A stretch of 59,283 bases of DNA, from the NCBI GenBank assembly GCA_028693035.1, contig JAQUWE010000007.1, positions 1 to 59,283 of the forward strand. The letters are read 5' to 3'. The position numbers and the translations under genes were made by a program. This document shows, one piece after another, positions 8,568 to 16,490 of this stretch. The notes under the pieces were generated by a model. That model searched no databases. It was given only the letters and a program-made list of their open reading frames with translations, and was not told where the DNA came from. This stretch comes from Bacilli bacterium. Lineage in GTDB: Bacteria > Bacillota_I > Bacilli_A > RF39 > UBA660. Numbering within the stretch: position 1 is the stretch's first letter; every line of letters starts with the position of its first letter.

Positions 8568-9134
8568 TTACTTCTTTCTGAGTCCAAAAACTTTAGCGTT
8601 TGCTTCTGCTTGCTCATATAAATTTAAAAATTCAACAAAATGAGCATTTGCTTCTGCTTGCTCATATAAGTTTAAAAATCCAGCAAAATTAGCATTTGGA
8701 TGATAGAGTAAAGTTTGGCAACGTTTATAATACTCTTCAGCATCCTCAGGAAGTTCTATTTCCCTACTTCTTTTAGGTGTAACAGATTGAATGATATCTA
8801 AAAGATCTTCACTATTAGACTTTGTATATGTCAAACCTATAAAGTTCATTTTTACAGGAGCTGTAATCATTTTTGTGAAATCAGGACCCAGTTCCTGATA
8901 GAACCATTTTATCTCTTCTTGGTCTTTTAAAATAGCTGTAATCACCTGTACCAATTCAAAATTTGTTTGTATAAGTTTTTCTATGGCAGAATTTGTAATA
9001 CTATCAAAAAGAAGGATTTTTTCTGCAGAATGAAAACAACTATCAATCAAATTTGCTCTTACATTTTGAAGAACAAACTGATGTTTTGCTTCCAAACTAA
9101 ATTCAATTAGGTAACCATCATTAATTGCTATCAT
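8568..9134 (-). CDS. Unrecognised protein, paralogue of the next gene, with internal tandem duplication
   Basis: I do not recognise a family. The protein (188 aa) begins MIAINDGYLIEFSLE, matching the start of the upstream neighbour (MIAIDNGHLIEFDLE). Both also share an IELPEDxExxYxRC block near residue 135. There is no signal peptide or membrane segment; the composition suggests a helical cytosolic protein. Near the C-terminus a 16-residue unit containing FLNLYEQAEANA occurs twice in tandem; the paralogue has one copy. AGGAGGTG lies six nt before the ATG at 9134; the GTG at 9143 is inside that Shine-Dalgarno. Spacing to the paralogue is short, so the two are probably cotranscribed. Confidence 0.7.
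   Translation of the reverse strand: MIAINDGYLIEFSLEAKHQFVLQNVRANLIDSCFHSAEKILLFDSITNSAIEKLIQTNFELVQVITAILKDQEEIKWFYQELGPDFTKMITAPVKMNFIGLTYTKSNSEDLLDIIQSVTPKRSREIELPEDAEEYYKRCQTLLYHPNANFAGFLNLYEQAEANAHFVEFLNLYEQAEANAKVFGLRKK
8596..8691. repeat. Two tandem 48-bp units inside a coding sequence
   Basis: Unit one covers 8596-8643 and unit two 8644-8691, with 43 of 48 bases identical. The repeat keeps the reading frame and encodes two 16-residue units ending LYEQAEA. The paralogous gene upstream carries a single diverged unit, so the duplication arose after the paralogues split. Confidence 0.9.
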
Positions 9135-9212
9135 ACCTTTCACCTCCTATTAAAAATATCAATAATTCTGCTTTATATTATCAATATACCACTTTTTTAA
9201 TACAAATAATAA

Positions 9213-9758
9213 CTATCTTTTTTTACTGAATTTTAACATTTTTGCATTATATTTTCCTTCATTATAAAGAGTAGAAAATTTTTCGAAAAGGATTTCTTCA
9301 CTCTTGCTACTACATTTTTTTTCATGTCTTGTATGTTCACAGCGAAGATACAAATCTTCTGTATCCTCAGGAAGCTCTATCGTTTTCTTTATATGGGGTT
9401 CTAATGCAGATGGTATTTCAGCACCTTCTACGTGCGCTACCGTTGCATGCAAATACCCTAGATGGTTGCGACTAATCCATTCATCAAATACTTCTGTAAA
9501 ATCTTCCCTAAGAAAAGCATACTCTGCTTTCAATTGTTCTTGATCTTCCAAAAGACCTGTGATCAAACAAACCAATTTCATGATTTCCACTAATTCTGTT
9601 TCATTCGCACTATTTATTTTTCCTATAGGAACTGTTCTGTTTTCTTTTTCTAAAATCAAATACTTCTTTATTAAAGCATTGCGTTCTTTCGATAAAATAG
9701 AAGCATCTGTTACTTCTAAATCAAATTCGATTAGATGTCCATTATCAATTGCTATCAT
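9213..9758 (-). CDS. Unrecognised protein, paralogue of the downstream gene
   Basis: No family recognised. The protein (181 aa) shares with its downstream paralogue the N-terminal MIAIxxGxLIEFxLE signature, an LVxxITxLLxDQEx region near residue 75, the acidic ELPEDTEDLYLRC block and a C-terminal FSTLYNEGKYNAK segment. It looks cytosolic and helical. The ATG at 9758 is preferred to an upstream GTG because AGAGGTG serves as its Shine-Dalgarno. A TATAAT box lies about 25 nt upstream. It is transcribed divergently from sigG, so a role linked to sporulation is conceivable but unproven. Confidence 0.7.
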   Translation of the reverse strand: MIAIDNGHLIEFDLEVTDASILSKERNALIKKYLILEKENRTVPIGKINSANETELVEIMKLVCLITGLLEDQEQLKAEYAFLREDFTEVFDEWISRNHLGYLHATVAHVEGAEIPSALEPHIKKTIELPEDTEDLYLRCEHTRHEKKCSSKSEEILFEKFSTLYNEGKYNAKMLKFSKKR

Positions 9759-9856
9759 GCTTTTTTTCACCTCTTAAATTGGTATTATAACACTTTTTAG
9801 GAAAATTTGTATAAAAATATGAAATTTTATCTTAATAAAAAGGAAAGGAGAATTAT

Positions 9857-10633
9857 ATGGCACGTTACAAAGTAGAAATTTGTGGCGTGAATACTGCGAA
9901 TATCAAAGTTCTTACCAATGAAGAAATGGTTGCTCTCTTTGAAAAATACCAAAAGGGAGACCTTATGGCTAAAGAAGATTTAATTAATGGAAATTTAAAA
10001 CTTGTTTTAGCAATTCTAAAAAAATACAGCAATCGTACTGACAATATGGATGATTTATTTCAAGTAGGTTGCATCGGACTCATTAAAGCTATAGATAATT
10101 TTGATTTGAGTTTCGCTGTTAAATTTTCAACTTATGCTTGTCCTATGATTATAGGAGAAATCAAACGTTTTTTAAGAGACAATAATAGTGTAAGAGTCTC
10201 TAGAAGTATCAAAGATACTGCTTATAAGATTTTACAAAAAAAAGAAGAACTAATCCGTTTGTTAGGACATGAACCCCCTATTGGGATGCTTTCTAAAGAA
10301 TTAGAACTGTCGGAATATGATATTAACCATGCCTTAGATTCCCTAAAAGACACAGTCAGTATGTATGAACCTATTTATAATGATGGTGGGGATACCATTT
10401 ACTTAGTAGACCAATTACAAGATAAAAAAACAGTAGCAGGTGCATTAGAAAATCAGTTTATGTTAAAAGAAGCCATTGAACATTTAAAAGAAAGAGAAAG
10501 ACATATTATTAAAGAAAGATATTTTATGGGACGCACCCAAATGGAGTTAGCAGAAGAAATAGGCATATCACAAGCTCAAATATCTCGTTTAGAAAAAAAT
10601 GGCTTAGAAACTATCAAAAAAATGATACTATAA
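9857..10633 (+). CDS. sigG: RNA polymerase sporulation sigma factor SigG
   Basis: Late forespore sigma factor. The N-terminus KVEICGVNT is diagnostic of SigG against SigF. Region 2 carries DDLFQVGCIGLIKAIDNFDL and KFSTYACPMIIGEIKRFLRDN; a conserved EPIYNDGGD block leads into region 4, and the terminal helix-turn-helix includes QMELAEEIGISQAQISRLEK. The length of 258 aa is normal. AAAGGAG precedes the ATG. In bacilli and clostridia sigG usually follows spoIIGA-sigE, but here it stands alone on the opposite strand about 28 kb away. A hairpin terminator follows. A sigma-F/G-type promoter upstream could not be placed with confidence. Confidence 0.96.
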   Translation: MARYKVEICGVNTANIKVLTNEEMVALFEKYQKGDLMAKEDLINGNLKLVLAILKKYSNRTDNMDDLFQVGCIGLIKAIDNFDLSFAVKFSTYACPMIIGEIKRFLRDNNSVRVSRSIKDTAYKILQKKEELIRLLGHEPPIGMLSKELELSEYDINHALDSLKDTVSMYEPIYNDGGDTIYLVDQLQDKKTVAGALENQFMLKEAIEHLKERERHIIKERYFMGRTQMELAEEIGISQAQISRLEKNGLETIKKMIL

Positions 10634-10634
10634 A

Positions 10635-10662
10635 ACAGATGCTTTATAAACATCTGTTTTTT
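10635..10662 (+). terminator. Terminator between convergent sigG and oapA
   Basis: ACAGATG pairs with CATCTGT around a nine-nt loop, followed by TTTTTT on the plus strand. The minus strand gives a weaker T-run, so it may serve both genes. Confidence 0.8.
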
Positions 10663-11261
10663 CATTTTACTTTATAAATATAAGATACCATTTTAGAAAA
10701 ACGATACAAAATAAGATTGGCTTTATTGATAGCAATGCTTTTACCAATGGCCTTTCCACCTATAGTAAGAGAAGCAATAATAGCCGTAACAAATAAAGTT
10801 ATAAACAAACTATTTATTTTTAAAATTTGGGACAATGACAACGCAATCGTAACACCTGCTGATCCTGAAATAACCCCACAAATATCTCCAATTACATCAT
10901 TGCAAAAACTAGATACTTTATCTGCATTCTTTTTCCATTTTACTGCTATATTAGCACCCTTTACTTTTCGTGCATTCATAGAATGAAACACTTTTTCTTC
11001 GGAAGCTGTTACTGCAACACCTATCATATCAAATAAAACACCAATAAAAATGAAAAAAAATACCAAAACAATGCCTATATAGAAAGGGGCTTTAGGAAGG
11101 GTTGTTTCTGAAACAAAGGACAATCCAAAAGAAATTACAAAAGCAGTAATAAATATGGTTATTATCCATTTTATATCAGCCTTTTCTTTTTTTTCTCTTC
11201 TATTTTGAATCTTTAAATTTCTTAGTTCCCCTTTTATCTTACTTTTTTCTTCTCTATTCAT
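10662..11261 (-). CDS. oapA: OLE-associated membrane protein OapA
   Basis: OapA is the integral membrane partner of the large OLE RNA and brings the RNA to the cytoplasmic membrane. The protein (199 aa) has a basic N-terminal tail (1-30) and about four hydrophobic segments (roughly 31-50, 61-84, 127-147, 150-170). Between them lies the highly characteristic polar block: VTASEEKVFHSMNARKVKGA at about 84-103 and NADKVSSFCNDVIGDICG at about 112-129, with acidic residues D114, D122 and D126. I recognise this block as the OapA/DUF21-like signature. The gene starts 28 nt downstream of the 3' end of the OLE RNA, the arrangement known from other bacteria. AAGAGGACAAGT precedes the ATG. Confidence 0.9.
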   Translation of the reverse strand: MNREEKSKIKGELRNLKIQNRREKKEKADIKWIITIFITAFVISFGLSFVSETTLPKAPFYIGIVLVFFFIFIGVLFDMIGVAVTASEEKVFHSMNARKVKGANIAVKWKKNADKVSSFCNDVIGDICGVISGSAGVTIALSLSQILKINSLFITLFVTAIIASLTIGGKAIGKSIAINKANLILYRFSKMVSYIYKVK

Positions 11262-11288
11262 ACTTGTCCTCTTTTAATCATAAAAAAA

Positions 11289-11883
11289 ATTAATGGCGAC
11301 CTATTATGGTAAACTTTGAGTCTTAGGTCAAGTAGGGTTTCCCTAACTTCTACATTCCGTTACCAGAATTGCGGTTCCCCATTAAAGAAGTTAATATACA
11401 TAATGTATATGACTTGATTGCCACTTAGTACCCACTGCAATCCCATACAGGTGCACACTCTAGGAGATTTCCTCACCAATCTTTATTCCTAATTCTTTGT
11501 TGCAAGTACCATTTCAAAGTGCAGTTACTACTCTTTTGGCCAAAAAAGTAGAACCGTTCACTTATCCCAAAATACTCACGCAAGACAAGCTACACTACTC
11601 ATAGCTATTCGCCACATAGTAGGTTTAATCCTAGGTCGTACAAAGTCCATCATCAAAAACTACTTTTCTTTGCGTATAGGCTTTGCACAAATATAGGTCT
11701 CCACGAGAATTGGGTCGGTTGCCGTATGCCATTACGATCGCCCAAAGCTCTATCTTCCAGCACTCACCCCAAACTGGGCGTAAGAAGCAAGCACCAAAAG
11801 CTTCATAGATGTGCTCTTTAACGGATTTTTAGCCCCGTCTTCGTAATAAAGGTCTTGACTAGAATAATGTGCCATTAATTTAC
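11289..11883 (-). ncRNA. ole: OLE RNA (ornate large extremophilic RNA)
   Basis: A stretch of about 595 nt without coding potential but dense in structure. The ends pair through GCCATTAAT (11871-11879) and its complement (11289-11297) to form a 9-bp closing helix. Internal hairpins, in window coordinates, include 11345-11392 (AACTTC/GAAGTT arms), 11394-11410 (perfect ATATACAT palindrome), 11417-11441 (ATTGC/GCAAT) and 11528-11551 (CTACT/AGTAG). Near the 5' end ACGG-CCGT, GAAGC-GCTTC and CGCCCA-TGGGCG stems follow one another. Size, structure density and position directly upstream of oapA identify OLE RNA; no sequence-profile search was possible. OLE-OapA is linked in studied species to tolerance of cold, alcohol and Mg2+ stress. 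A T8 run follows the 3' strand of the closing helix. Confidence 0.88.
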
Positions 11884-11889
11884 GTAGAA

Positions 11890-11918
11890 ATCATAACATA
11901 CATTCGCTATTCTGTCAA
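11890..11918 (-). promoter_or_regulatory. Sigma-A promoter of OLE RNA
   Basis: Minus-strand TTGACA (11913-11918), exactly 17 nt, then TATGAT (11890-11895). The predicted start falls at about 11882-11884, three to five nt before the closing helix. This is one of the best promoter matches in the window, implying abundant expression independent of the neighbours. Confidence 0.85.
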
Positions 11919-11956
11919 TTTGAACGATGTTATAAATCTAGTACATATTATGTTAT

Positions 11957-12002
11957 AAAAAAAAGAAAATGTATGGAGAATATAACAATTCTTTATACAT
12001 TT
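11957..12002 (-). terminator. Terminator after the acyltransferase gene
   Basis: Minus-strand AAATGTAT pairs with ATACATTT around a loop of about 20 nt and is followed by C and a T8 run. It overlaps the stop codon of the upstream gene and insulates the OLE promoter. Confidence 0.55.
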
Positions 12003-13060
12003 CCACTATTTTTTAATTCTTTAAGTCCATTTAAAATACATCTTTTTATAAAGACAACAATATAGCATAGAATAAAAATACCTGGCACAAATAAGAACAA
12101 GTAAGGAAAGGCCTTTGTTGCTGTGCCTAATTGTTTGGCAAATTTTGTGTAGAAATAAAAATCGGCAAGACAAGAAATCAAATAAACATCAAAAGATAAT
12201 TTAGAGAAATCAGTCACCATAATACGGAGTGGTTTCCATTTTATATGCATTTGATAAAAGAATATAAAAATAAGGGTTGCTAACATAACTGTTGGTAAGG
12301 CATTGTACCCATCAAATAGAAAGGGATCAAAAACTTTACCTTGGCTATAAAAGAAACTGCATACTGTTTCAAAAAAGAGAAGAAAGACAATAGAAAGAGC
12401 CCCTACTACTTTAGATAAATGGATTTGGTACTCTTTAATATAAGAACCTATAAAGTAATACAAAATTGGATACAACATAGTCCACCAAGAAGGTACCAAA
12501 TTCAAATGCACATTTCCTATCGTGATGGCATTAAAAATAGAAGGAAGTCCTACCAATGCTGCAAGTGAAATCAATAGAATTTGTTTGTTTCTTTTCGTAT
12601 CTATGTTTTTATACAATATATTAAGAAAAGGAATCAGTAGAAAAAGACCTATATACATATTTACATACCATGCATAATCAATTGTAGTAAAATTAAAGAT
12701 GCCCATAAGTAAAGACCCATAAGAACGATCTGTATGAAAAATAAATTTTTTCACTAAAATTGCCAAAATAGAAATAAGTAAATAAGAACTTAAAATAGGC
12801 ACTATACTATGATAATGTTCTTTATTTGGTTTCTTATTGCCTTTTAAATATCTAGTTAAAATAATAAACAACGGTACACAAGTATAAAATAACCAACGCA
12901 TTCCTGTCATTATAAACATAGACAAACCTTCCATTTTTGCTTCATAAAAATGATTATACAGAAAAAAGTGAACCCCTATTACAAACAAAACAGCTAAAAA
13001 ACGAATAATATCAAGTCCATTTGATCTTGTCACAACTTTTTGTATTTCTTTATTCTTCAT
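11993..13060 (-). CDS. Acyltransferase 3 family integral membrane protein
   Basis: Multi-pass membrane O-acyltransferase (OafA/WecH family) expected to acetylate or succinylate a cell-surface glycan. The N-terminus GLDIIRFLAVLFVIGVHF carries the family histidine at the end of the first membrane helix. About ten hydrophobic segments follow over 355 aa. It is the last gene of a minus-strand cluster with two glycosyltransferase halves and a GT4 enzyme, so it probably decorates the glycan that cluster makes. Gap to the preceding gene is 12 nt. Acceptor and acyl donor cannot be inferred. Confidence 0.85.
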   Translation of the reverse strand: MKNKEIQKVVTRSNGLDIIRFLAVLFVIGVHFFLYNHFYEAKMEGLSMFIMTGMRWLFYTCVPLFIILTRYLKGNKKPNKEHYHSIVPILSSYLLISILAILVKKFIFHTDRSYGSLLMGIFNFTTIDYAWYVNMYIGLFLLIPFLNILYKNIDTKRNKQILLISLAALVGLPSIFNAITIGNVHLNLVPSWWTMLYPILYYFIGSYIKEYQIHLSKVVGALSIVFLLFFETVCSFFYSQGKVFDPFLFDGYNALPTVMLATLIFIFFYQMHIKWKPLRIMVTDFSKLSFDVYLISCLADFYFYTKFAKQLGTATKAFPYLFLFVPGIFILCYIVVFIKRCILNGLKELKNSGNV

Positions 13061-13072
13061 GTATACTCCTCC

Positions 13073-13552
13073 TTAGTGTGTATCAATAAAATTTTCGATT
13101 AGGCGTACCATATTTTGTGTGTTGGAATGATATGGCTTATATTCCCTTTTTTTTGCTGCTTCAATAGCTTCGGTTACCTTTTTGAAATTTTTTAACTCCG
13201 TAATATATCCGTCTCTTACAAATTCTTTAATAATCTGTTTTTGGTGGTCATTGGTATGTTCTCCATATTTTTTTAGCCTAGCAGCTGCCACAACAGGCTT
13301 CTTATGATGAAGACCTGCTAAAATAGAACCAACCCCTCCATGGGTAATCAAGATATCACATTTTTCTGTCCACTTTTCCATTTGATCTCTATCTACAAAA
13401 TCAAAGATTTTCATGTTTTTTGATGCATATTTAGAATATCCTATTTGCGCAACGACTTCTTCTTTAATTTGACCTTGGTCTATTGCTTTGTCAACTGCTT
13501 CTAGTAAACGTTCAAAACCTTTATCTTGTGTTCCTAGTGTGATTAATATCAT
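13073..13552 (-). CDS. Alg13/PssE-like glycosyltransferase catalytic subunit
   Basis: GT28 C-terminal-like half enzyme of 159 aa. It starts MILITLGTQDKGFERLLEAVD and carries the nucleotide-sugar binding THGGVGSILAGL element at about 90-101. In streptococcal capsule systems (Cps14G) and eukaryotic Alg13 this half provides the UDP-sugar site and needs a membrane partner. That partner is encoded immediately upstream, with a 9-nt gap. GGAGGATTTT precedes the ATG. Function: second sugar transfer onto a lipid-linked precursor, inferred. Confidence 0.85.
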   Translation of the reverse strand: MILITLGTQDKGFERLLEAVDKAIDQGQIKEEVVAQIGYSKYASKNMKIFDFVDRDQMEKWTEKCDILITHGGVGSILAGLHHKKPVVAAARLKKYGEHTNDHQKQIIKEFVRDGYITELKNFKKVTEAIEAAKKREYKPYHSNTQNMVRLIENFIDTH

Positions 13553-13561
13553 AAAATCCTC

Positions 13562-14047
13562 CTAATAAATCCATCCGCCATAAACCGCTTTAGGATACAA
13601 TGTCAACATCTCTTCCCACTGTACAATAAAAAGATCTGCGAAATGATAAATAAGCCTTCCTGTAGCTGTTTTCGTATTAATATTGGCAAATGTTTCAATA
13701 TAAATAATTTTACTTCCAAAAATTTTGCCAATACAGCACATAGGGCCAGCTGTATGTACACCAGTGGTTACAATATATTTTGGACGCAATTTTATATAAA
13801 AATAAAGGCTCTTAAAACAGTTTGCAAGTAATTTAAACGGATAAGAAAGTAAATGATCCTTTGTTCCGTAAATCAGGTAACTTACTCTATTTTGGTATTT
13901 CTTTGCTAACATTTTTGTAGATTTATCTTTTTCTGTAATAATGTGATACTCATATTTAGAAAACATGTCTTTTAATTGAAGTAATTCTGACAAATGTCCT
14001 CCCGTACTTGAAATAAACAAAACCTTTTTTTTATTTTTCTTTTTCAA
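13562..14047 (-). CDS. Alg14/PssD-like glycosyltransferase membrane subunit
   Basis: Partner half of the Alg13-like gene downstream (161 aa). It begins with a lysine-rich tail and then KVLFISSTGGHLSELLQL, the typical Alg14/Cps14F opening. A hydrophobic stretch near residues 95-115 (IVTTGVHTAGPMCC) matches the membrane-associated acceptor side. The start appears to be TTG at 14047, overlapping the end of the GT4 gene by 17 nt, with GGGTGAAG as Shine-Dalgarno. This points to translational coupling in the order GT4, Alg14-like, Alg13-like, acyltransferase. Confidence 0.83.
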   Translation of the reverse strand: MKKKNKKKVLFISSTGGHLSELLQLKDMFSKYEYHIITEKDKSTKMLAKKYQNRVSYLIYGTKDHLLSYPFKLLANCFKSLYFYIKLRPKYIVTTGVHTAGPMCCIGKIFGSKIIYIETFANINTKTATGRLIYHFADLFIVQWEEMLTLYPKAVYGGWIY

Positions 14048-15221
14048 ATAACTTCACCCACTCTTTTTTTACATTTTTACCAGTAAATTGTTTCGCTTTT
14101 TTTACAGCATTTGCTCCCATAACAATGCGTCTATTGGGACTGTTTAGAAGTTCTATAACACGTTTTGCCATTTTTTCTTTGTCTCTATTTTGAATCAAAT
14201 ATCCATCCCAATTGTCTTCGATAATTTCTCTTGCTCCCTGCGCACTATCAAAAGCAATACAAGGAATTCCATAAGAAAGGGCTTCTAGTAAAACAATTCC
14301 AAAAGATTCTGTATAAGAAGGAAGTGTAAAAATAGAAGCTTCTTTTAAAATTGGATGCATTTGTTCTTTATTTAAAAAGCCATGCATGGTAATTTTATCT
14401 GTCAAATCGTAATCAGCAATCTTTTTTCTGATAGCTTCTTCTTCTGGACCAGCACCAATAATATCTAAGTGAAAATCTTTTCCTTTTTTTCTAACAATAT
14501 CCATTACTTCAATTAAGTCTAAATGACCTTTTTCTTTAGAAAGTCTCCCTACTGTAACAATATGATTGGTTTCGACCTTGGATTTTTCTTTAGGAAGTGT
14601 TTCTATAAAATTAGGTATGTAAATAGGTGTACAGAAATTATCTGTCATCCTTTTTTCATAAAATTGTTGTAATTCTTTAGATACAAGAATAAGGTAATCT
14701 AAATCTTGAGTTGAAGATACAACTCTTTGTATATATTTTTCATCTCCATTATGATGATTGTGTTCCCATCCAATTTTAATAGCATCTTTTTTACCATGTT
14801 TCATAAGGGAAGTATTGATAAAATCACGAGTAGAAAGAATAATATCACTATCACAGTTTTGTAAGTATAGACGCAGTACCTCTTTCCTTTTTTTATACAT
14901 AGAAAGGCCATCTACTCCATCTTTCCATAGTGTTTTAAAATGGAAACCTTTTAGATAATCTTGGTATAATTTTTTACATAATTTAAACCATTTAAAATGA
15001 AAAAATAAAAGTTTATAATTTTCTACTTTTTTAGGTAAATCCGTTTTTAATAAATATGTTATTTTTACTCTGGGATCTATATAAAAAGAAGATTTTGAAA
15101 GTTCATAAATAGATACGATTTCGATTTTATAATCTTTGCATAAAAGATTGGATAAAGAAGCAATTGCACTTTCTATACCTCCAAAGCCCATATGTAAGGA
15201 AAGAATTGTTATTTTTTTCAT
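14031..15221 (-). CDS. GT4 family glycosyltransferase
   Basis: Retaining GT-B glycosyltransferase (396 aa). The N-terminal loop HMGFGGIESA binds the donor phosphate region; VGRLSKEKGH lies in the middle. The E-x7-E element is in YTESFGIVLLEALSYG, with a following RE-IIED nucleotide-binding end. A longer frame upstream is open, but the ATG at 15221 has GTAGGTGG just before it and a sigma-A promoter correctly spaced. First gene of a four-gene surface-glycan operon. Sugar specificity cannot be read from the sequence. Confidence 0.85.
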   Translation of the reverse strand: MKKITILSLHMGFGGIESAIASLSNLLCKDYKIEIVSIYELSKSSFYIDPRVKITYLLKTDLPKKVENYKLLFFHFKWFKLCKKLYQDYLKGFHFKTLWKDGVDGLSMYKKRKEVLRLYLQNCDSDIILSTRDFINTSLMKHGKKDAIKIGWEHNHHNGDEKYIQRVVSSTQDLDYLILVSKELQQFYEKRMTDNFCTPIYIPNFIETLPKEKSKVETNHIVTVGRLSKEKGHLDLIEVMDIVRKKGKDFHLDIIGAGPEEEAIRKKIADYDLTDKITMHGFLNKEQMHPILKEASIFTLPSYTESFGIVLLEALSYGIPCIAFDSAQGAREIIEDNWDGYLIQNRDKEKMAKRVIELLNSPNRRIVMGANAVKKAKQFTGKNVKKEWVKLFEKEK

Positions 15222-15237
15222 TATACCACCTACTTTC

Positions 15238-15266
15238 ATTATACAAAATTTAAGGAATAGAGTAAA
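15238..15266 (-). promoter_or_regulatory. Sigma-A promoter of the glycan operon
   Basis: Minus-strand TTTACT (15261-15266), 17 nt, TATAAT (15238-15243). It supports the short start of the GT4 gene at 15221. Confidence 0.7.
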
Positions 15267-15356
15267 GGAAATTCCTAAAGAAAAAACGGTTCTATAAAGA
15301 GAAAACACAAAGAATCTTTCTTATAATAAAAAGATTTCACTCTCTTCGCCCTTTAC

Positions 15357-15386
15357 TTGTTTTTTTATTTATATCTATGGTACAAT
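15357..15386 (+). promoter_or_regulatory. Probable promoter of the plus-strand acyltransferase
   Basis: TTGTTT (15357-15362), 18 nt, TACAAT (15381-15386), followed by GTAGGAGG before the ATG at 15413. The -35 box is weak. Confidence 0.5.
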
Positions 15387-15412
15387 AAAAAAATCATGTA
15401 GGAGGTTTTTTT

Positions 15413-16465
15413 ATGGTCACTTATATCACATGTCTTATTTTAGGATTGCTTGGTATCCACTTTTTTGGAAGAAAAAAATTTAATGATGCTTATATATCTA
15501 AGAGCCAATCCAATAGTATTAGAGGTCTTTTAGGTATTATGGTAGTCTTTCACCATTTGAGCCAAAATATTGATTTAACCCTTTTTGGTTATCCCTTTTT
15601 TAAGATCAGTGGATTTCTGATTGTATCTGTTTTTTTCTTTTATTCCGGATATGGTTTGTTTTATAGTCTTTCTAAAAAGGAAAATTATTTAGAAAAATTC
15701 ATTGTTGGAAGAATACCTAGTATTTATATTCCTTTTATGAGTGCTAATATCATTTATTTAGTTGTCCATATATTACTATTTAAACACCACTATTCTTTTT
15801 CTTCTATCATAAAAGGTTTCTTTGGATTTGAACTTGTAAGTGGTGTTTTCTGGTATATGTGGATTCTATTACTTCTATATTTCATTTTTTATATTATTTT
15901 TTCTTCCTTTTCTAAAAAGAAAGGAATCTATATCATGACCTTTATTACCCTTTTAATTCTTCTTACCATGACAACCTCAAAAGGTATTGAGAGCTACTGG
16001 TATATTTCTATTCCTGGATTTCTTACTGGTATGTGGTTTGCTTTCAAGGAAAAACAAATTATATCTATTTTTAAAAAATACTATGGCATTGCTTTGCCTT
16101 TGGTGGTGCTATTTACAGCTTACTGTGTTATGTCTATTTTAGGTATTAGATTTGCTATTTATAATTTTTATATTTGGTGTTTGGTTTATTTTGGACTTGC
16201 TATTTCTATCAATATATTATTGATTTTGGCTTTACTCAAATGTCAGATTAAAAACAAATTTCTAGATTTTTTAGGAAACATTTCTCTAGAAATCTATCTT
16301 CTTCATATTCTTTTACTTGATAGTATTCGTATTTTAGGGGTTGGACAGGATCGTCCCTTCCTCTTTACCTTTCTTGTTTTAGAAAGTGCGATTGTTTTTG
16401 CCTATTTTGTACATAAAGGAAATCAAAAAATTGTGCATTGGATAAAAGCAAAACAAAGCAAATAA
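15413..16465 (+). CDS. Acyltransferase 3 family membrane protein
   Basis: Integral membrane acyltransferase-like protein (350 aa) with about ten hydrophobic helices. The family entry motif is seen as SNSIRGLLGIMVVFHHLSQN near residues 36-55, with the expected His pair at the end of a membrane helix. A C-terminal LEIYLLHILLLD segment is also typical. It is divergently placed from the GT4 operon and has its own Shine-Dalgarno (AGGAGG) and terminator. It probably modifies a surface polysaccharide; the target is unknown. Confidence 0.82.
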   Translation: MVTYITCLILGLLGIHFFGRKKFNDAYISKSQSNSIRGLLGIMVVFHHLSQNIDLTLFGYPFFKISGFLIVSVFFFYSGYGLFYSLSKKENYLEKFIVGRIPSIYIPFMSANIIYLVVHILLFKHHYSFSSIIKGFFGFELVSGVFWYMWILLLLYFIFYIIFSSFSKKKGIYIMTFITLLILLTMTTSKGIESYWYISIPGFLTGMWFAFKEKQIISIFKKYYGIALPLVVLFTAYCVMSILGIRFAIYNFYIWCLVYFGLAISINILLILALLKCQIKNKFLDFLGNISLEIYLLHILLLDSIRILGVGQDRPFLFTFLVLESAIVFAYFVHKGNQKIVHWIKAKQSK

Positions 16466-16490
16466 AAAGATACAAAAGTATCTTTTTTTT
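16464..16490 (+). terminator. Terminator after the plus-strand acyltransferase
   Basis: AAAGATAC pairs with GTATCTTT around AAAA, followed by a T-run on the plus strand. It abuts the convergent GT2 gene. Confidence 0.75.

Noticed and set aside
11281-11883. Group II intron, RNase P or tmRNA
   Set aside because: No reverse transcriptase, no recognisable P4 core or tRNA-like domain, and the adjacent OapA gene points clearly to OLE RNA.
14031-15308. Extended 425-aa form of the GT4 gene
   Set aside because: The extra N-terminus crosses the predicted promoter, and the ATG at 15221 has a good Shine-Dalgarno.
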